Assembly: GCF_000189635.1 (NCBI RefSeq) | Contig: NW_002476335.1 | Span: 806,001-870,000, forward strand | Direction: 5' to 3' | Length of the DNA stretch: 64,000 bases | Origin: Tetrahymena thermophila SB210 | Taxonomy: Eukaryota; Ciliophora; Oligohymenophorea; Hymenostomatida; Tetrahymenidae | Notes under the pieces: generated by a model | What the model was told of the DNA's origin: nothing | Seen by the model: the letters and a program-made list of their open reading frames with translations, nothing else | Databases searched by the model: none | Position numbers and translations under genes: made by a program | Shown here: positions 26,146-37,968 of the stretch, piece after piece | Numbering within the stretch: the stretch's first letter is position 1 | Layout: every line of letters begins with the position of its first letter

Positions 26146-29100
26146 ATGAACTTTAATAATACCAATAATAACAACAACAACAACTACAATAATAATAGAT
26201 AACACAACTTTAATTTCGCACAAAATTAATAAGTTTAGAATAATAATAATGTTGACAAGTTTCCATAAGCTAATTAGTAAAATTAATAAAATTATTAATT
26301 TAGTAGATTACCAACTTTTAATAATAATGCTAATCCAATCAGATAAGCTAAAAGTCCGGAAAGCTAGAAAGCAAACAACAACGCTTTCGGCAATCCAAGC
26401 TTGTAATAACCAGTAGTTTCACCATAATAAATTTTCTCAAATTATTTTCAAAAATTTCAAAATAATCCTCAAAATGAAACAAATTAAAAAGATCAAAGTC
26501 CTATCCATTAGTAAGATAATTAACCAAAGTATTTTCAGTAAAACTATGAGTAATAGTAATAAAATTATTAAGTATAACAGTAAAATAATAACTAGTTTGC
26601 TGCATAGAATTATGGCTAGATGAACAACTTGCAAAATAACATATAAACAAAAAATTATCAACCACAATAACAATTACAAATTGGTAATTTAATGTCCCCC
26701 TAAGTACCTGTTAGTAATAATGCCTAAGGAATTTAAGACTTTAAGTAAATGTAACTTCCAATGAAATTATAGCAATAATAACAAAATAATTAATTAGGTA
26801 ATTAAGTTAACTTAAACTCTAATGAAAAATAATAGGTTATCACTCATTAAAGAATTGGTAGTAACCACAATTTTAATAGTCTTTAATACAATAATTAGCC
26901 TAATTAACTTACATAAAACAATTTAATAAATAATAACATTGAATATAATCAAAATAATATTAATCAAGGAAATAATATAAATAAGTTTCAACCATAATTA
27001 ATCACTGTTTCACCAATTAAATAAGCTTAATCTTATTAGCCAAACCAAATAGTTTAATAAAATATAGGAAATTAATAATATATAAATAATGAATAAATAA
27101 ACTAACAGTTTTAGGCTTAATAAATTAGCCATAATTAGCCAAAAAATATTCTAACATAGATGGGAAATTCAAACGAAATTGGCGAGATTAATTAAAATAA
27201 TAATTTTAGAAATTAACTCTAAAATCCTTAAAATATGTAAATTAATAATTAAATAAAATTAAATGGTAACAGAAATCAATCTGATTAGAGTCCTATTACT
27301 AATCTTGAGAGAGATAGTTTACAAAACAAAAAAGTTTAAAGTAATAGTTAATAACAAATGCAATACTAAAACAATTTCTAATAGGATGAAATGAACTAAT
27401 TTAATAACAGATTTCAATAAGGTTAGAATTATAACAACAATCTTAAGAGAGATGATGAGCAAAATATTCCATTTAAAAGCAATAGCTAATAACAAATGCA
27501 ATAATATAATGGTTAATAAGATGAACTTTATAACAACTTTCAATATGATTAAAATTAAAACAATAATCAATAGAGAGATATTTAGCCAAACATACATTTT
27601 TAAAGCAACAGTTAATAACAAATGTAATTCTAAATTGGTATAGATTAGAATTAAAATGCTAACCTTAACAGAAATAGCTAGCAAGCTATATAATTTTAAA
27701 GCAACAGTTAATAGCAAATGCAATTCTAAACTGGTCAATAAGACGAAATCAACTAAGTTAATAATTAACTAGAAGGCATAAAATTTAATTCATAAAATAA
27801 TTTATAAGTGAAATAGCAAAAAAATAATCTTTAATAATAATAAAAGGACTTTAAAGATGATTTATCTGATGAATAAGAAATTCAAAATGAGAGTAATCCA
27901 TAGTAGATGCATTTAAAATATTATAATGTGAAATTTCTTAGCTAAATAAAATTACCAATTCCAAAATTTATTGATCAAAGTTTACTTTAAGAATTTTAAA
28001 ACATTTGTAACAAGTTAAACTAAAAAGTTGAAGAGTTCTTAAAAGACAAAAGTAACCAAGTTGAATTAAAGGATAATATTAAAAGTGAGTTTTGTATAAT
28101 AAATGGAAAAATATTTGAACAAAATTAAAAGAAAATAAGTAATCTACAATAATAAATCTAATAAAAATAAGACAATGAAGAAGAAAAAAAATAATGTAAA
28201 TATGGTCCTCATTCTGATTCAGTTAATTAAAACATATAAAATTAATAAACACCTTAAGTTGAGATAAAAAAATCTAATAAAAATAAAAATAAAAAGAAAA
28301 ATAAAAATAAAAAGGAAATAGAGAAATAAGATATTTAAGTGTAACCAAATGTATTCTAACCTCCTCCAGCAAATACGAATAATATCAATACCAATAATAG
28401 AAATTAAAAACTTAATTAGTTTTTGAAATAGTAAGATATTAAATTTTAATAAGATAATCCACCTAAGGAATCAGACATTAGGAGTTAAGGTAGTAGGAGT
28501 GATGTTTCATATTAGTATGGATCCAGAGAAAGTTTTTTAACAAAAATTAATAATAAAACCAACAAATTTCACAGTGAATTGAAATAATAATTATAAATTA
28601 TGATAACAAATATAAATGAGTATATGGGTTTAAAAATATATTTAAATGAATAAAAAGAAAATGAAAAAGACCAAAGTAAAAAATAAAATATTTATCATGA
28701 ACAAGATTTTACTGCTAACACCTAAAAAGAATTTTAATAATATTTAGAAAATTTTTGTTAGTAAGGTGCAGCAAATAAAAACCCTAATTAACTTTGTGAA
28801 TTTAATGATCTTAAAGCTTACGGTAAACTTTTTGATTTCAAATAACATAATTAAATGAAAGCAATCGCCATATCAATCCTAAAATAGAAGATTTGCAATC
28901 AATCAGATGATGAAAGTGTTAGAAGATTTATAATAAAAGATTTAAAAAATATTAAACCTAACATAACAAATTTAGATGCTATTATGATGAGATAAATTTT
29001 TTTATTTTGTTTAAAAAATTAAATATAAAATTAATAGAATTTAAATACTCAATTCATTGATAATATATGCTAATATGAAATTGTTTGCGATTTAATTCAT

Positions 29101-29367
29101 AATCATTTTAAATTAAAAGCTATTAATTTATCTAGGAATAAAAACTAAGATTCTATTCTTTAACAGCTTGCTGATACAAATAATATCTAATTTATTTTTA
29201 TAAAAAAGGGACAATTCAATTAAATTAATTTTGAAACGATAAGACCTAAATAAAATAAGAATCTAGATATTACTTACTTTTACGAAGAGAATGATAAATA
29301 AATTTTTTTACTCTCTAATTTAAGTGATGTTGATAAGCTTTTAATCAATAGAAAAATTAATGATTGA
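26146..29367 (+). CDS. Intronless Asn/Gln-rich (prion-like) protein of unknown function
   Basis: A single open frame of 1,073 codons plus TGA, starting at ATG 26146. Roughly the first 580 residues are almost entirely Asn, Gln, Tyr, Phe, Pro and Ser and include a degenerate tandem repeat (27325-27745). The composition is that of a prion-like or condensate-forming domain. From about 590 onward the protein is ordered and lysine-rich: a helical segment (FLSQIKLPIPKFIDQSLLQEF), a basic tract of alternating Asn/Lys near residue 710, and a C-terminal ~250-residue domain with repeated hydrophobic helices (for example FIDNICQYEIVCDLIHNHF). I find no catalytic motif I trust. The absence of introns is unusual beside the 12-exon neighbour. 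The reverse strand of the repeat gives leucine-rich mirror ORFs that should be ignored. Confidence 0.85.
27325..27745 (+). repeat. Degenerate tandem coding repeat around SNSQQQMQ
   Basis: Four in-frame copies of a peptide close to SNSQQQMQFQ or SNSQQQMQYQ recur at about 27352, 27493, 27616 and 27713, embedded in units of roughly 100-140 nt that also carry variants of GQQDE(M/L/I)NQ. DNA similarity is high in the last two copies, which suggests recent unit gain by slippage or unequal exchange. Confidence 0.75.
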
Positions 29368-29707
29368 TTACATAAATAAATATATTATATACTTTTAGCT
29401 TAATTAGCAAAATAATCAATAAATAAATTAATTAATTCATAAAAAATTAAAAACTTTTTACAATATTAATATTATGAAATTTGTGTTTTAATATTTGTAA
29501 AATATTTTTTTTTTGTTCTGCTTATACAATATATTTTATTTTGATCTAATTTAATTCAACGTTTAATTATTTGCATTATAAAAATTGATAACTTTTGTAA
29601 TTAAAGATTTTTTCTGGAATGTTGGTTATTATTTTTAGTTAGTTAAAAAGATACAAATTAAATTCAAAAGAAGCAAAACAACATTGAAAAATTTTTCAGA
29701 TTATAAA
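29368..29707. other. Intergenic, AT-rich
   Basis: A 340-base spacer with long T tracts and no ORF, upstream of a plus-strand gene. Confidence 0.45.
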
Positions 29708-31583
29708 ATGATAACCAATGTTGCAAAAAAGATTAGATTATAGCTAGGAAGGACATATAAGTAGAACTCTTTAGCATTGATTCAATAAAATAAATGTTTT
29801 TTTGGCATATTTGATATGTTTTCTAGAAAAAAATTTTAGTAGAGCTAAGAAGACTCATAAAGATAATACGAGTAAAATTAATTATCAAATTTATTTTGTT
29901 TATAAGTATTTTTTTTTGTTAGAGAAAATCTAAAAAAATCAGAAGAAGCTAGAAAAAAAAGAGAAGGAGAAACCATTATTATTTAGGATGAAAAGTTCGA
30001 TGAGGAGTAAAAAAAAAAGTTAGAGGATGAAGTTTTTGATCCTGAAAAATTTACTACTAAAGAAAATTATATTAGGATGCTCTAAAAAGATAGAGAAAAA
30101 GAAGAAAATGAAAGAGAGCTATCCAAAGAAACTATTTAAGAATTTGAAAAAAGAAAATAAAGAGAATACGAAGTTGAAGTATCTTAAGTAGATTTCGCTA
30201 AAATAGCTGCATAAAATATTAACATTAGGTATTATAAATTAATGATTTTTTATTTTACTTACATAAATTTCCATTTAGATGCTCATTTTTATTTTTAATC
30301 TCAAATTAATTTAATTAGGCCTGTAGATACCTTTTAACATCCTGAAGAATTATTTTACTTTGTTAGTAATCTTTCAGTTTCACTTACAGAAGAAAATTTA
30401 AAAGCATGCTTAGAAGGTTTTTTAAGTTTAGCTGAAAGAATAAATGAAGCTGATATTGAAAGTAGTACTTTCTAAAAATTTTTAAAGATTTTGTTATCAA
30501 ATATGAAAACAATTGGAGATGTTTAGAATTTACTCCTTGTTGCAAAGTTTGGAGATTTATATTGTATTACAGATCCTAAGTTTTGGGAAATCTTAGAGTA
30601 ATTTTATTTTAAATAAAAATATGTGCTTTGATTAATTTTTATTTTTTAGAATGAAGGTTACAAAGAAGTTAGAATTAATAAGTGTTAATGATTTGGTTGA
30701 AATTTTAGAGCATTTTTCTCACTAAAAAGAGGGAACAGAATATTTTTTTGATAAAATAGAAATGGTGTTTTAAAATCGCCTAAACGAGATATCCATAAAC
30801 TAGCTGGCTCGTATTTCTTAATCATACTTTAGTGTTGAAAGAGGAACAAAAGAGTTTTTTAATTAAGTCCAAGAAGAAATTGAAAAAAAAGTTCACCTTG
30901 GCAGTGCATAAGATCTATTAAAAATATCAAAGGTATATAAAAATTCTAAACGTAAAGATAATCTATTCATGCTACTAGAGTAGAGTTTAATGAAGTATCT
31001 AGATGAATTTGATTTTTATACTACATGCTAGGCAGCAAGTGGGTTTGGATTTATGTTAGGATCTATGGAATTGTATAGAAAATTAGAAATTAAAGTACAA
31101 ATATATTTAGCTTAAAATCTCGAAAATCTTACATTTGAAGAATTCAAGCTTATTTTAGATGGATTTTTGCATACTTATAGAGGAAGTTAGAGTCTATTTA
31201 AATTATTGAGATAAAAATTTATTGTATACCTTCCACAAATGACAACTATTGAAGCTGCTCAAATTGTGAAGGCTATTCATTTAGTAGAGTTTGATGATAA
31301 GGAAATATATAAATTGTATGAAGAAAGAATAATATATTAATTATAAGGTGTTGATGAAATCACTTTGGAAGAGATTGCTGAAATAAGCAAATCTTATACA
31401 TTAACAAGAAATGGATCCAGAAAGCTTTACAAGTTGCTTGAAATTGTTATTACTCACAGATGGTAGGAAATAGCTAAGGACCATAAAGTAATGAAAGAGT
31501 TGTATGTTTACTTTTCTAAGAGTGGGCTTTGCTCTGAAAGACTTATGACTCTAATGGAAAAGTTCAACATAATAAATAATTGA
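29708..31583 (+). CDS. Probable mitochondrial helical-repeat protein, unknown function
   Basis: Four exons: 29708-29871, 29923-30228, 30319-30597 and 30650-31583, predicting 560 aa. Three phase-2 introns of 51, 90 and 52 nt give a clean frame. The first ~45 residues contain many Lys, Arg and Gln but no acidic residue (MITNVAKKIRLQLGRTYKQN...), which looks like a mitochondrial presequence. An acidic/basic coiled segment follows. From about residue 160 there is a chain of paired helices with recurring patterns such as PEELFYFVSNLSVSLTEENL and KLELISVNDLVEILEHFSHQ. This is the style of FAST/RAP- or octotricopeptide-like organellar RNA-processing proteins, but I cannot assign a family, and no RAP domain is evident at the C-terminus. 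The targeting and RNA-related role are inference. Confidence 0.78.
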
Positions 31584-32281
31584 GTATTTCAATAAATTAA
31601 CCATTTTTAATAAATCTTAAATATATTTATTTATTCCTGTATTTGATTTCTAATTAAACTTTTATTTAAAATTAATTAACTAAAATATTTGTTTGTTAGA
31701 AAAATAATTTCCAAATAAATTAAATTTATTTCAAATAATCAAATTTATATTTTATTTATAAATAAAATATTTATAAAAAACAAATATATAAATTATTAAA
31801 TTATAAATTGGAAACAAATTGGAATTTGCCAAACAAACAAATAATCAATAAAAAAAAACAAAAGCAATAATTTATTGACTGATTGATTAAAAGAGGTTTT
31901 ATATTTAAAATAAAATATTGTACTATTTATTGATATTTATTATTTTATGATTATGGAATGATAATAAAAAATTTTATACTTAGTAGACTAAGAGTCTAAT
32001 GTAACATCTAATATTAAAGGTATTTTACAATAATTACATAGAATCTTCAAACACTTGATTGATTATCATAACAAAAAATATAAAAACGAAACAGTATTAA
32101 ATAAATTTAAGCTATTTATCGTTTCTTCAATTTTAGAAAATTCTCTCAACAACTTTAAGCAAACTTATCTGAGAGAGCTAAAAATATTACATTTAGCTTT
32201 AATTATAAGCAATACATTATTGAAACTTAAGTCTGATTGCTAATTCATATTTAAACTACTTGAAAAATTAAGAATTAAAAA
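31584..32281. other. Intergenic region with a short uncertain ORF
   Basis: An AT-rich spacer of about 700 bases. It contains an ATG-started frame from 32055 that runs open under the ciliate code into the next gene in a different frame. Its composition is not convincing, so I treat it as leader or chance. Confidence 0.4.
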
Positions 32282-34709
32282 ATGCAAGTTGCGCCAAAGA
32301 ATTGGGAGAGCAATGAATCTCCTGGAAAAAGAAATTAAAAGCTTTCACTAACGTAAAAGCAAAAGTCTTTAACTTAATCAGTACCTCAACTATCAAAAAC
32401 ACTAAAGTTGCCAGGTATCGTATCACCAGCAGCAAACGAGTCCTTAGTAAGTAGCACAAAGACTTAAGCAATATAGCCATCAAGATATGGATTGAAAGAA
32501 AAACTAAAACCAATAGAATATAAACCTTTAAAAGTTTTAGGGGATTTAGAAAACAAGGTGGAAGGAATAGATATCATTTTTAAAAAATAAGATCCAACAA
32601 ATGAAAGTTTGCAAAGAAGGATTCATCAATATACTTAATCTATTGAACCTATGATGATGAGAATAAAATAACCTAATGAATTTAAATTAAAACCTCTTAG
32701 GAGAGTAGAGAGTGATTTTTAAATGTTTAAAGATATATTTGTATAGCCTTAATAGTAGAGATTGAACCAATTAAATTAAAATGCAGAAGATAAAGAAGAA
32801 AATGATGATTTAAAATTTGCAGACTCTGCCGAAAAATTTTTCCATAACTCAAAAAACGAAGCATCATAATTGTAACTTTCAAAAAACTAGAGCTCTACTT
32901 AATCGCAATATATTTCCAAAGCAAATTAAGATAAAAAAAATGTTATTAAATTTAATTAATCCGAAGTATACTCGCTTTTAAATAATTCTATTAACCTAAA
33001 CTAATCATTGAAAGAAGATCTATTGATTAAATAGGGAGCAACTTCCCCCAAAAAAAATAAAAAAATGGAACAAAGTATTTAATTTAATATTAATATGCTA
33101 GAGTAATCTTTGAATATGGATACAAGTAGTGAAACTTAAAAGCAATTCTTTGATTAGCTCATATAAGTATAGCCTCCAGATTTACCTAACTCTACAGTAG
33201 CATCTCCGATATCCCCTGGAAATGGGTAAAAAGCTTATATATTATTTCATTAAAATAGTATTCAAATAGTTTAAAAATTAGCATAACATATTATTTAAAT
33301 GCATTTTAAATAAAAAAAACCAATCATATTATCAATTATTTAAATTATTTTTATTTTAGATATGCCCCAGCAGTTCCTTTGGTAACTAACTTTGATGAGA
33401 CTAGTAAGCACATGTTAAAGGATTTGCTTGTTAGAGCTAAAGCAGGCTAGTAAGCAGGAGATGTTTAAAAAGAAGCTCATTTAAGCTTTTATCTTGGTAT
33501 GGTTTATGACAATCAAAAAAAATATTAAGAAGTAATTTATAATTTTGATTTAGAGTTTTCTTAATACTTTAAAATACTAAAAAATAATTTTTCGTTGAAA
33601 AATAAATAATTCATTTTGATATGCTCAAAAAATTCATTTTGTGCTTTTCATTTATAAGCTTTAACAAACGGCATTCTAAAATTTATAAATATTATGAATA
33701 AAAATTTAACTAAAATTTATTTTTATAAGCTTTATCTTTTTTATAATTAATCTATTTCTAAAAATTAGGCTGCTAAACATTATAAAAAATTTTACACTTG
33801 TGCTAGACTTATGGAAGATAAAATTGGTATGGCTCTTGGAGCAAATAGAATAGGATGTGATTATTTTCATTTAGGAGAATATGATAAAAGTATAGAGTAT
33901 CACTAGATTAATGTACAATATTCAGATGTAGAGAATTCTTTTGCAGGATTTTACAACTTAGGAATATCCCAAAGAAAAAATGGAAGCCATCTTGAAGCTA
34001 TATAAAATTTTAAAACTTGTTTAAAATGGGCAAGAGAGAGAGATGTATTTATTATTTAAAAATTATTAAATTCTTAAAAATTGATTTTTTTCAGGAACTA
34101 GAGTCAGAGTGTTTATCATTAGGATAGCTTGCAGTTGCTTATAAAGAAGTAGGATAGACTGAAGATGCTTTATTCAATTTTACAGTAATAAAATTTATTT
34201 TTGACTTCAAAAACTATATGATTAATTATTAAAAAATTACTCAACAAGGATTGCTACGAGATTAGCAAAAAGTTGAAAAAAGTAAAACTTTAACTTGACT
34301 GTTTATTGCACATAACTAAATTACTATCATTAACTGCTATGAAAAATTCAGATAATTCTATTAAGGTTCTAAGAGATGCAGTAGAGGTATTTACAATAAT
34401 ACTTTTTAAATATCAATCAAATACTTTAAAACTATTCATTTTATTTAAAATAAGTGTGCTAAACTTCTAGACGATAAAAAAACTGCTGCACTATGCCTTT
34501 GCAATTTAGGTGTTATGGAGGGATAGAAATTATATGAAACGTATGTCGAAGAATTTAGAATTTCACCCTCAATTGAAGATTGGGAAGATGATGAGAACGA
34601 AGAAAATGGGATTGATGGTTAATAAAAGTAACTTTAAAATTATGAATAAATGCTTCAAAGCTAAGTAAATCAGTATTATGATGTAGAATATTCTCTTGAG
34701 CATTAATGA
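32282..34709 (+). CDS. TPR-repeat protein
   Basis: Six exons: 32282-33225, 33360-33531, 33769-34044, 34095-34184, 34249-34386 and 34455-34709, predicting 624 aa with all phases matching. The first ~310 residues are polar and probably disordered. From about residue 325 there are tandem TPR-type helix pairs: EAHLSFYLGMVYDNQKKYQE, ALGANRIGCDYFHLGEYDKS, FAGFYNLGISQRKNGSHLEA, CLSLGQLAVAYKEVGQTEDA and AALCLCNLGVMEGQKLYE. Exon borders fall close to TPR unit borders. The tail (about the last 50 residues) is acidic. TPR arrays of this kind are common in ciliary and assembly-factor proteins (for example the TTC29/TTC25 class), but nothing here decides between them. Role inferred: protein-protein scaffold. 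Confidence 0.85.
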
Positions 34710-35318
34710 AAATTTACTTAAAATAAATATATTGTTTATCTTAAATTTATAATATTAGCAATATTTACATATTCATTAACAATATTTTATGTAATATAAA
34801 TATTTATTGCACTAAAAATTTCAAATCATATTTCTAAATAATTAATAAACTAATTTACAAACTAATAAATGACTTACAAGCCTACTTGAGTTTAAAAAAA
34901 CTAATTTAATTTTAAAACAGAATATTCTTAAAAATAAAATAGAAAATTCAAGTAAACATTAAAATATATTTAAATAAAAAGTTTTTATAAAACAAATAAA
35001 TAGAATTGAATCCTTTTTTTAAAAAACCAGTAAGTTATTTTTAAGTAACTTATAATAATATAAATTAAAATTTATTTTTGAATAATGTAAAATATAAATA
35101 AAAATCTTGATAAATAATGAAATAGACAACATAAAATCATTTTCATAAAACTTATAAATAATATTGAAGAGCTAATTTAAAAAATGTTAAAATTGAATTG
35201 AATAAATGAAGAATAATTACTTAAATAAATAATAATATATAACAATTGTATATAATATATTATATATATTGGAAAATACACTATAAATTATATGTTTTTA
35301 TATGCTTGTAAGCAGTAA
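34710..35318. other. Convergent intergenic, AT-rich
   Basis: A tail-to-tail spacer between the TPR gene (+) and the duplicated 3' end of the carrier gene (-). It contains an alternating TA tract near 35245-35272 and no ORF. Confidence 0.45.
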
Positions 35319-35567
35319 ATTAATTTAGAATATATTTATTTTAGAAGTCATCATACAATCAAATAAAGTTATTTTTATATTAAATTTATTAATAATCTTA
35401 GAAATTAATTTTATGTTTTAAAAAGATGCAAAACAAATTAGTAGAGAATTAAGAAATAAATAATTTTGCAAATCCTCTATTATAAAATAATTTATATCTT
35501 TAAATGTAGTGCTTAGTGGGATAGTATGTTCTAGCTTTATTGGCTCTGTTTTACTATAATGTAACAA
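35319..35567 (-). pseudogene. Decayed duplicate of the 3' end of the uncoupling-protein-like gene
   Basis: This ~249-base block is a direct-repeat copy of 35573-35826, which holds the C-terminal codons and 3' flank of the carrier gene on the minus strand. In the copy the minus strand still reads VTLQ followed by ARTYYPTK at 35503-35567, but the TGA stop has been lost by substitution and a small deletion, and nothing upstream supplies the rest of the gene. It is a non-functional fragment, probably from a local tandem duplication of one repeat unit. Confidence 0.8.
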
Positions 35568-35572
35568 ATAAT

Positions 35573-35826
35573 TTAATTTAGAATATATTTTTTTTAGAAG
35601 TCATCATTCAATCAAATAAAATTATTTTTATATTAAATTTAATAATAATTTTAGAAATTAATTTTATGTTTTAAAATGATGCAAAACAAATTAGCAAGGA
35701 AATAAGAAATAAATAATTTTGCAAATACTATATTATAAAATAATTTATATCTTTAAATAATTTCAATGCTTAGTGGGGTAGTATGTTCTAGCTATATAGG
35801 CTCTGATTTACTATAATGTAACAAAC
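35573..35826. repeat. Parent copy of the tandem duplication at the carrier 3' end
   Basis: This is the right-hand member of a direct repeat with a period of about 254 bases. It covers the last ~20 codons and stop of the carrier gene plus about 190 bases of 3' flank. Similarity to 35319-35567 is high over the whole length, with a few substitutions and short indels. Confidence 0.8.
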
Positions 35827-37327
35827 ATACAAATATTCCAGGTAACTATTCTTTATGCATTAGCATTAAATCCCTAATTAAATATTTTAAAAAATAAGCA
35901 TTTCCTTTATTTTGATTAAATGTAGAAATATTTATAAAAAAATTAATTTTTTTACCTTATAAAATGCCCTAATACCATCTTCTTAGTAAGTTTTTACAAT
36001 ACAATCTAATACACCATTAAACTATTTACCACCAGTTCCTGACTTTATTTATTTTAAAAAATTCATAGTAAGGTATAAATAAAAATATTAAATTAAATTA
36101 CACTAGCATTCATAATTCTTGTCTTTAAAACATCTACTGGAGAACCTACAACAGCAGCAACAAAACCAGCAACTGAAGAACAGAAAAGATGGCAAAAGAT
36201 ATTATCTTTCATCAATTTTTATCTCAAGACCATTTCTTTAACTTAATCGTATCTATTTATTTTGAAATGCATATTATTGTTTGGTTTTAAATTATTTTAT
36301 AGTCTTACGTAGCTAACTCAGTTGCATTGATGACAGAGTTTCTAACTATATTAGGTGCCAGACCTCTCCTTTAATTAAAAGGTTAAATATTAGAAACAAG
36401 CATTTTTTTTAAAAGAATTAAGATTACCATAAACCAACAACACCTTCTGTTCTAACAATTTTTGTGTAAGCATCCCAAACACCTGTATATCTTCTTTCTG
36501 TGATGGGCTTTTTACCTTCAGCTTGTAATCTAATCTTAACTAAATCCTTTTTAAAAATTATTATAATGTAATATTAGTTTAAAATGTATATTTAATTTAC
36601 AGTTGGGTTAGCGACTGTAATACCAATAGCACCAGTTGTTAAACCAGCTAAGATCTTTTTATAAAGAGGAGGGCGTTCAAGCTCATCTTCTTTGCAGTAT
36701 AAGTTTCTGACCTATTTTTAAAATTTAGCGATTAAAGAACAAATTATGCAAAAACGACGATTTTTTTATTTGTTAACAATAAAAGTAATAGAACAGAGTC
36801 TTTACTTTGTAATTACTTAAATAAAAATCTTTTTTCACAATATTTTTTTTTTTTCATTTTAAATACTAAAATATACAAATTAAATGCAAAATAATCTAAA
36901 AATTTTGAATATTACAGGAACGTATAAACCTATACGGAGAGATGCAAAAACAAGTTGTCTTTGGAAACCAGCATTTAAGCCTGAAAAGAGAGATAATACA
37001 CCTTCTTCTGCAATTAATGTTTTAATAGTACCAAGTAAACCATTATATTTTTGAGGCTTTCCTGGTACAGGTTCTCCTTAAATTTATAGTCTGACCTTAG
37101 CTGTGTCAAGAGGAATAGTTAGAGCCTATAAGTTTAAAATATTATATCTATAAAACTCATTCCTTGGCAAGGTATGAAAAAATAAGATAACAATTATAAC
37201 TCCAATTATTGATTAATAGTTAGAAAAATATAAAATAAATAAATAAAAATATGATAAATACTTCAGCAACGCAACCAGCAATACCACCTGTTATCATCAT
37301 AACTGGTAAGGGAAGATTATCACCCAT
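35763..37327 (-). CDS. Mitochondrial carrier, uncoupling-protein (UCP) type
   Basis: Eight minus-strand exons: 37327-37262, 37125-36916, 36711-36601, 36546-36428, 36368-36309, 36252-36102, 36042-35956 and 35873-35763, giving 304 aa, the normal UCP length. It has three carrier repeats with the signatures [20 protein letters not shown] and PVDVLKTR. Stretches such as [28 protein letters not shown] and MFVTLQQIRAY follow the animal and plant UCP pattern more closely than that of the dicarboxylate or oxoglutarate carriers, although those relatives cannot be fully excluded. Six transmembrane helices are expected in the inner mitochondrial membrane. Inferred role: fatty-acid-stimulated proton leak or exchange of small dicarboxylates. 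All introns obey GT...AG and the phases close exactly. The 3' end is duplicated downstream. Confidence 0.92.
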
Positions 37328-37968
37328 TTTTTTCTTTAAACCTAATAAATTTTTTGTATTTTTGTATATCTTTCTTTCTTTAAATAAGAAACAAGGTATG
37401 GATTTTGAATTAGTTTTTTTTAATATTATTAAAATTTTATTGTGAGCAAAAGATTTAAATTGGAGGTAAAGAAAAAAAATAGAACATCGTTTTCATTCCT
37501 TTATCTGAGGTAGATTACGTATTAGAGACTTATCTTTAATACCATCATCCTATTCAATTAATCAAAAAATAAATAAAGAAATATTAATTAATTAATTAAA
37601 AGCTTCTTGCACTTTCTTTGGCTGAATGAATGACTGGCTGATTGACGTATATTAATTAATTAATTAATTAAATAAGTAGCAAATGATAATTTCCTTTAAC
37701 TTTTAAATAATATAAAAATACTTAGTTTTTAATTTGATAGTTAAGCTAAAAATAATATCTTGAGTGATAAAAACATCTTACTACTCAATAAAAATAATTG
37801 AAAGAAATAAAATTTAAAAAGTAAATATCATCTTGATTCAATTAAGTTAGAAAAAAACAATTTTAAATTAAAGTGAATTCAGATTATCATAAGAAAATCC
37901 TATTAAAAAGCAGATGACCTGAGACTTACTTACTTAAAGACATATTCATATATCCTTTTCAAAAGATT
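37328..37968. other. Divergent intergenic region
   Basis: This lies upstream of the carrier gene (-) and of coding-like sequence (+). It holds two TTAA/TAAT runs near 37584-37600 and 37650-37670 and no convincing ORF. Confidence 0.45.

Noticed and set aside
27319..27738. Minus-strand 139-aa leucine/isoleucine-rich membrane-like ORF
   Set aside because: It is the complement of the Gln/Asn repeat in the plus-strand gene; TAA/CAA codons mirror as TTA/TTG leucines.
30623..30649. A 27-base intron in the mitochondrial-like gene
   Set aside because: It is too short and out of phase; the donor at 30598 gives a 52-base intron with correct phase.
32055..32500. ATG-started ciliate-code ORF overlapping the start of the TPR gene in another frame
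   Set aside because: Its composition is not protein-like in the second half, it overlaps a well-supported first exon, and it ends without any splice partner.
35573..35826. Conserved repeated block as a possible structured RNA gene
   Set aside because: The conserved part is explained by the last codons of the carrier gene on the minus strand, duplicated in tandem.
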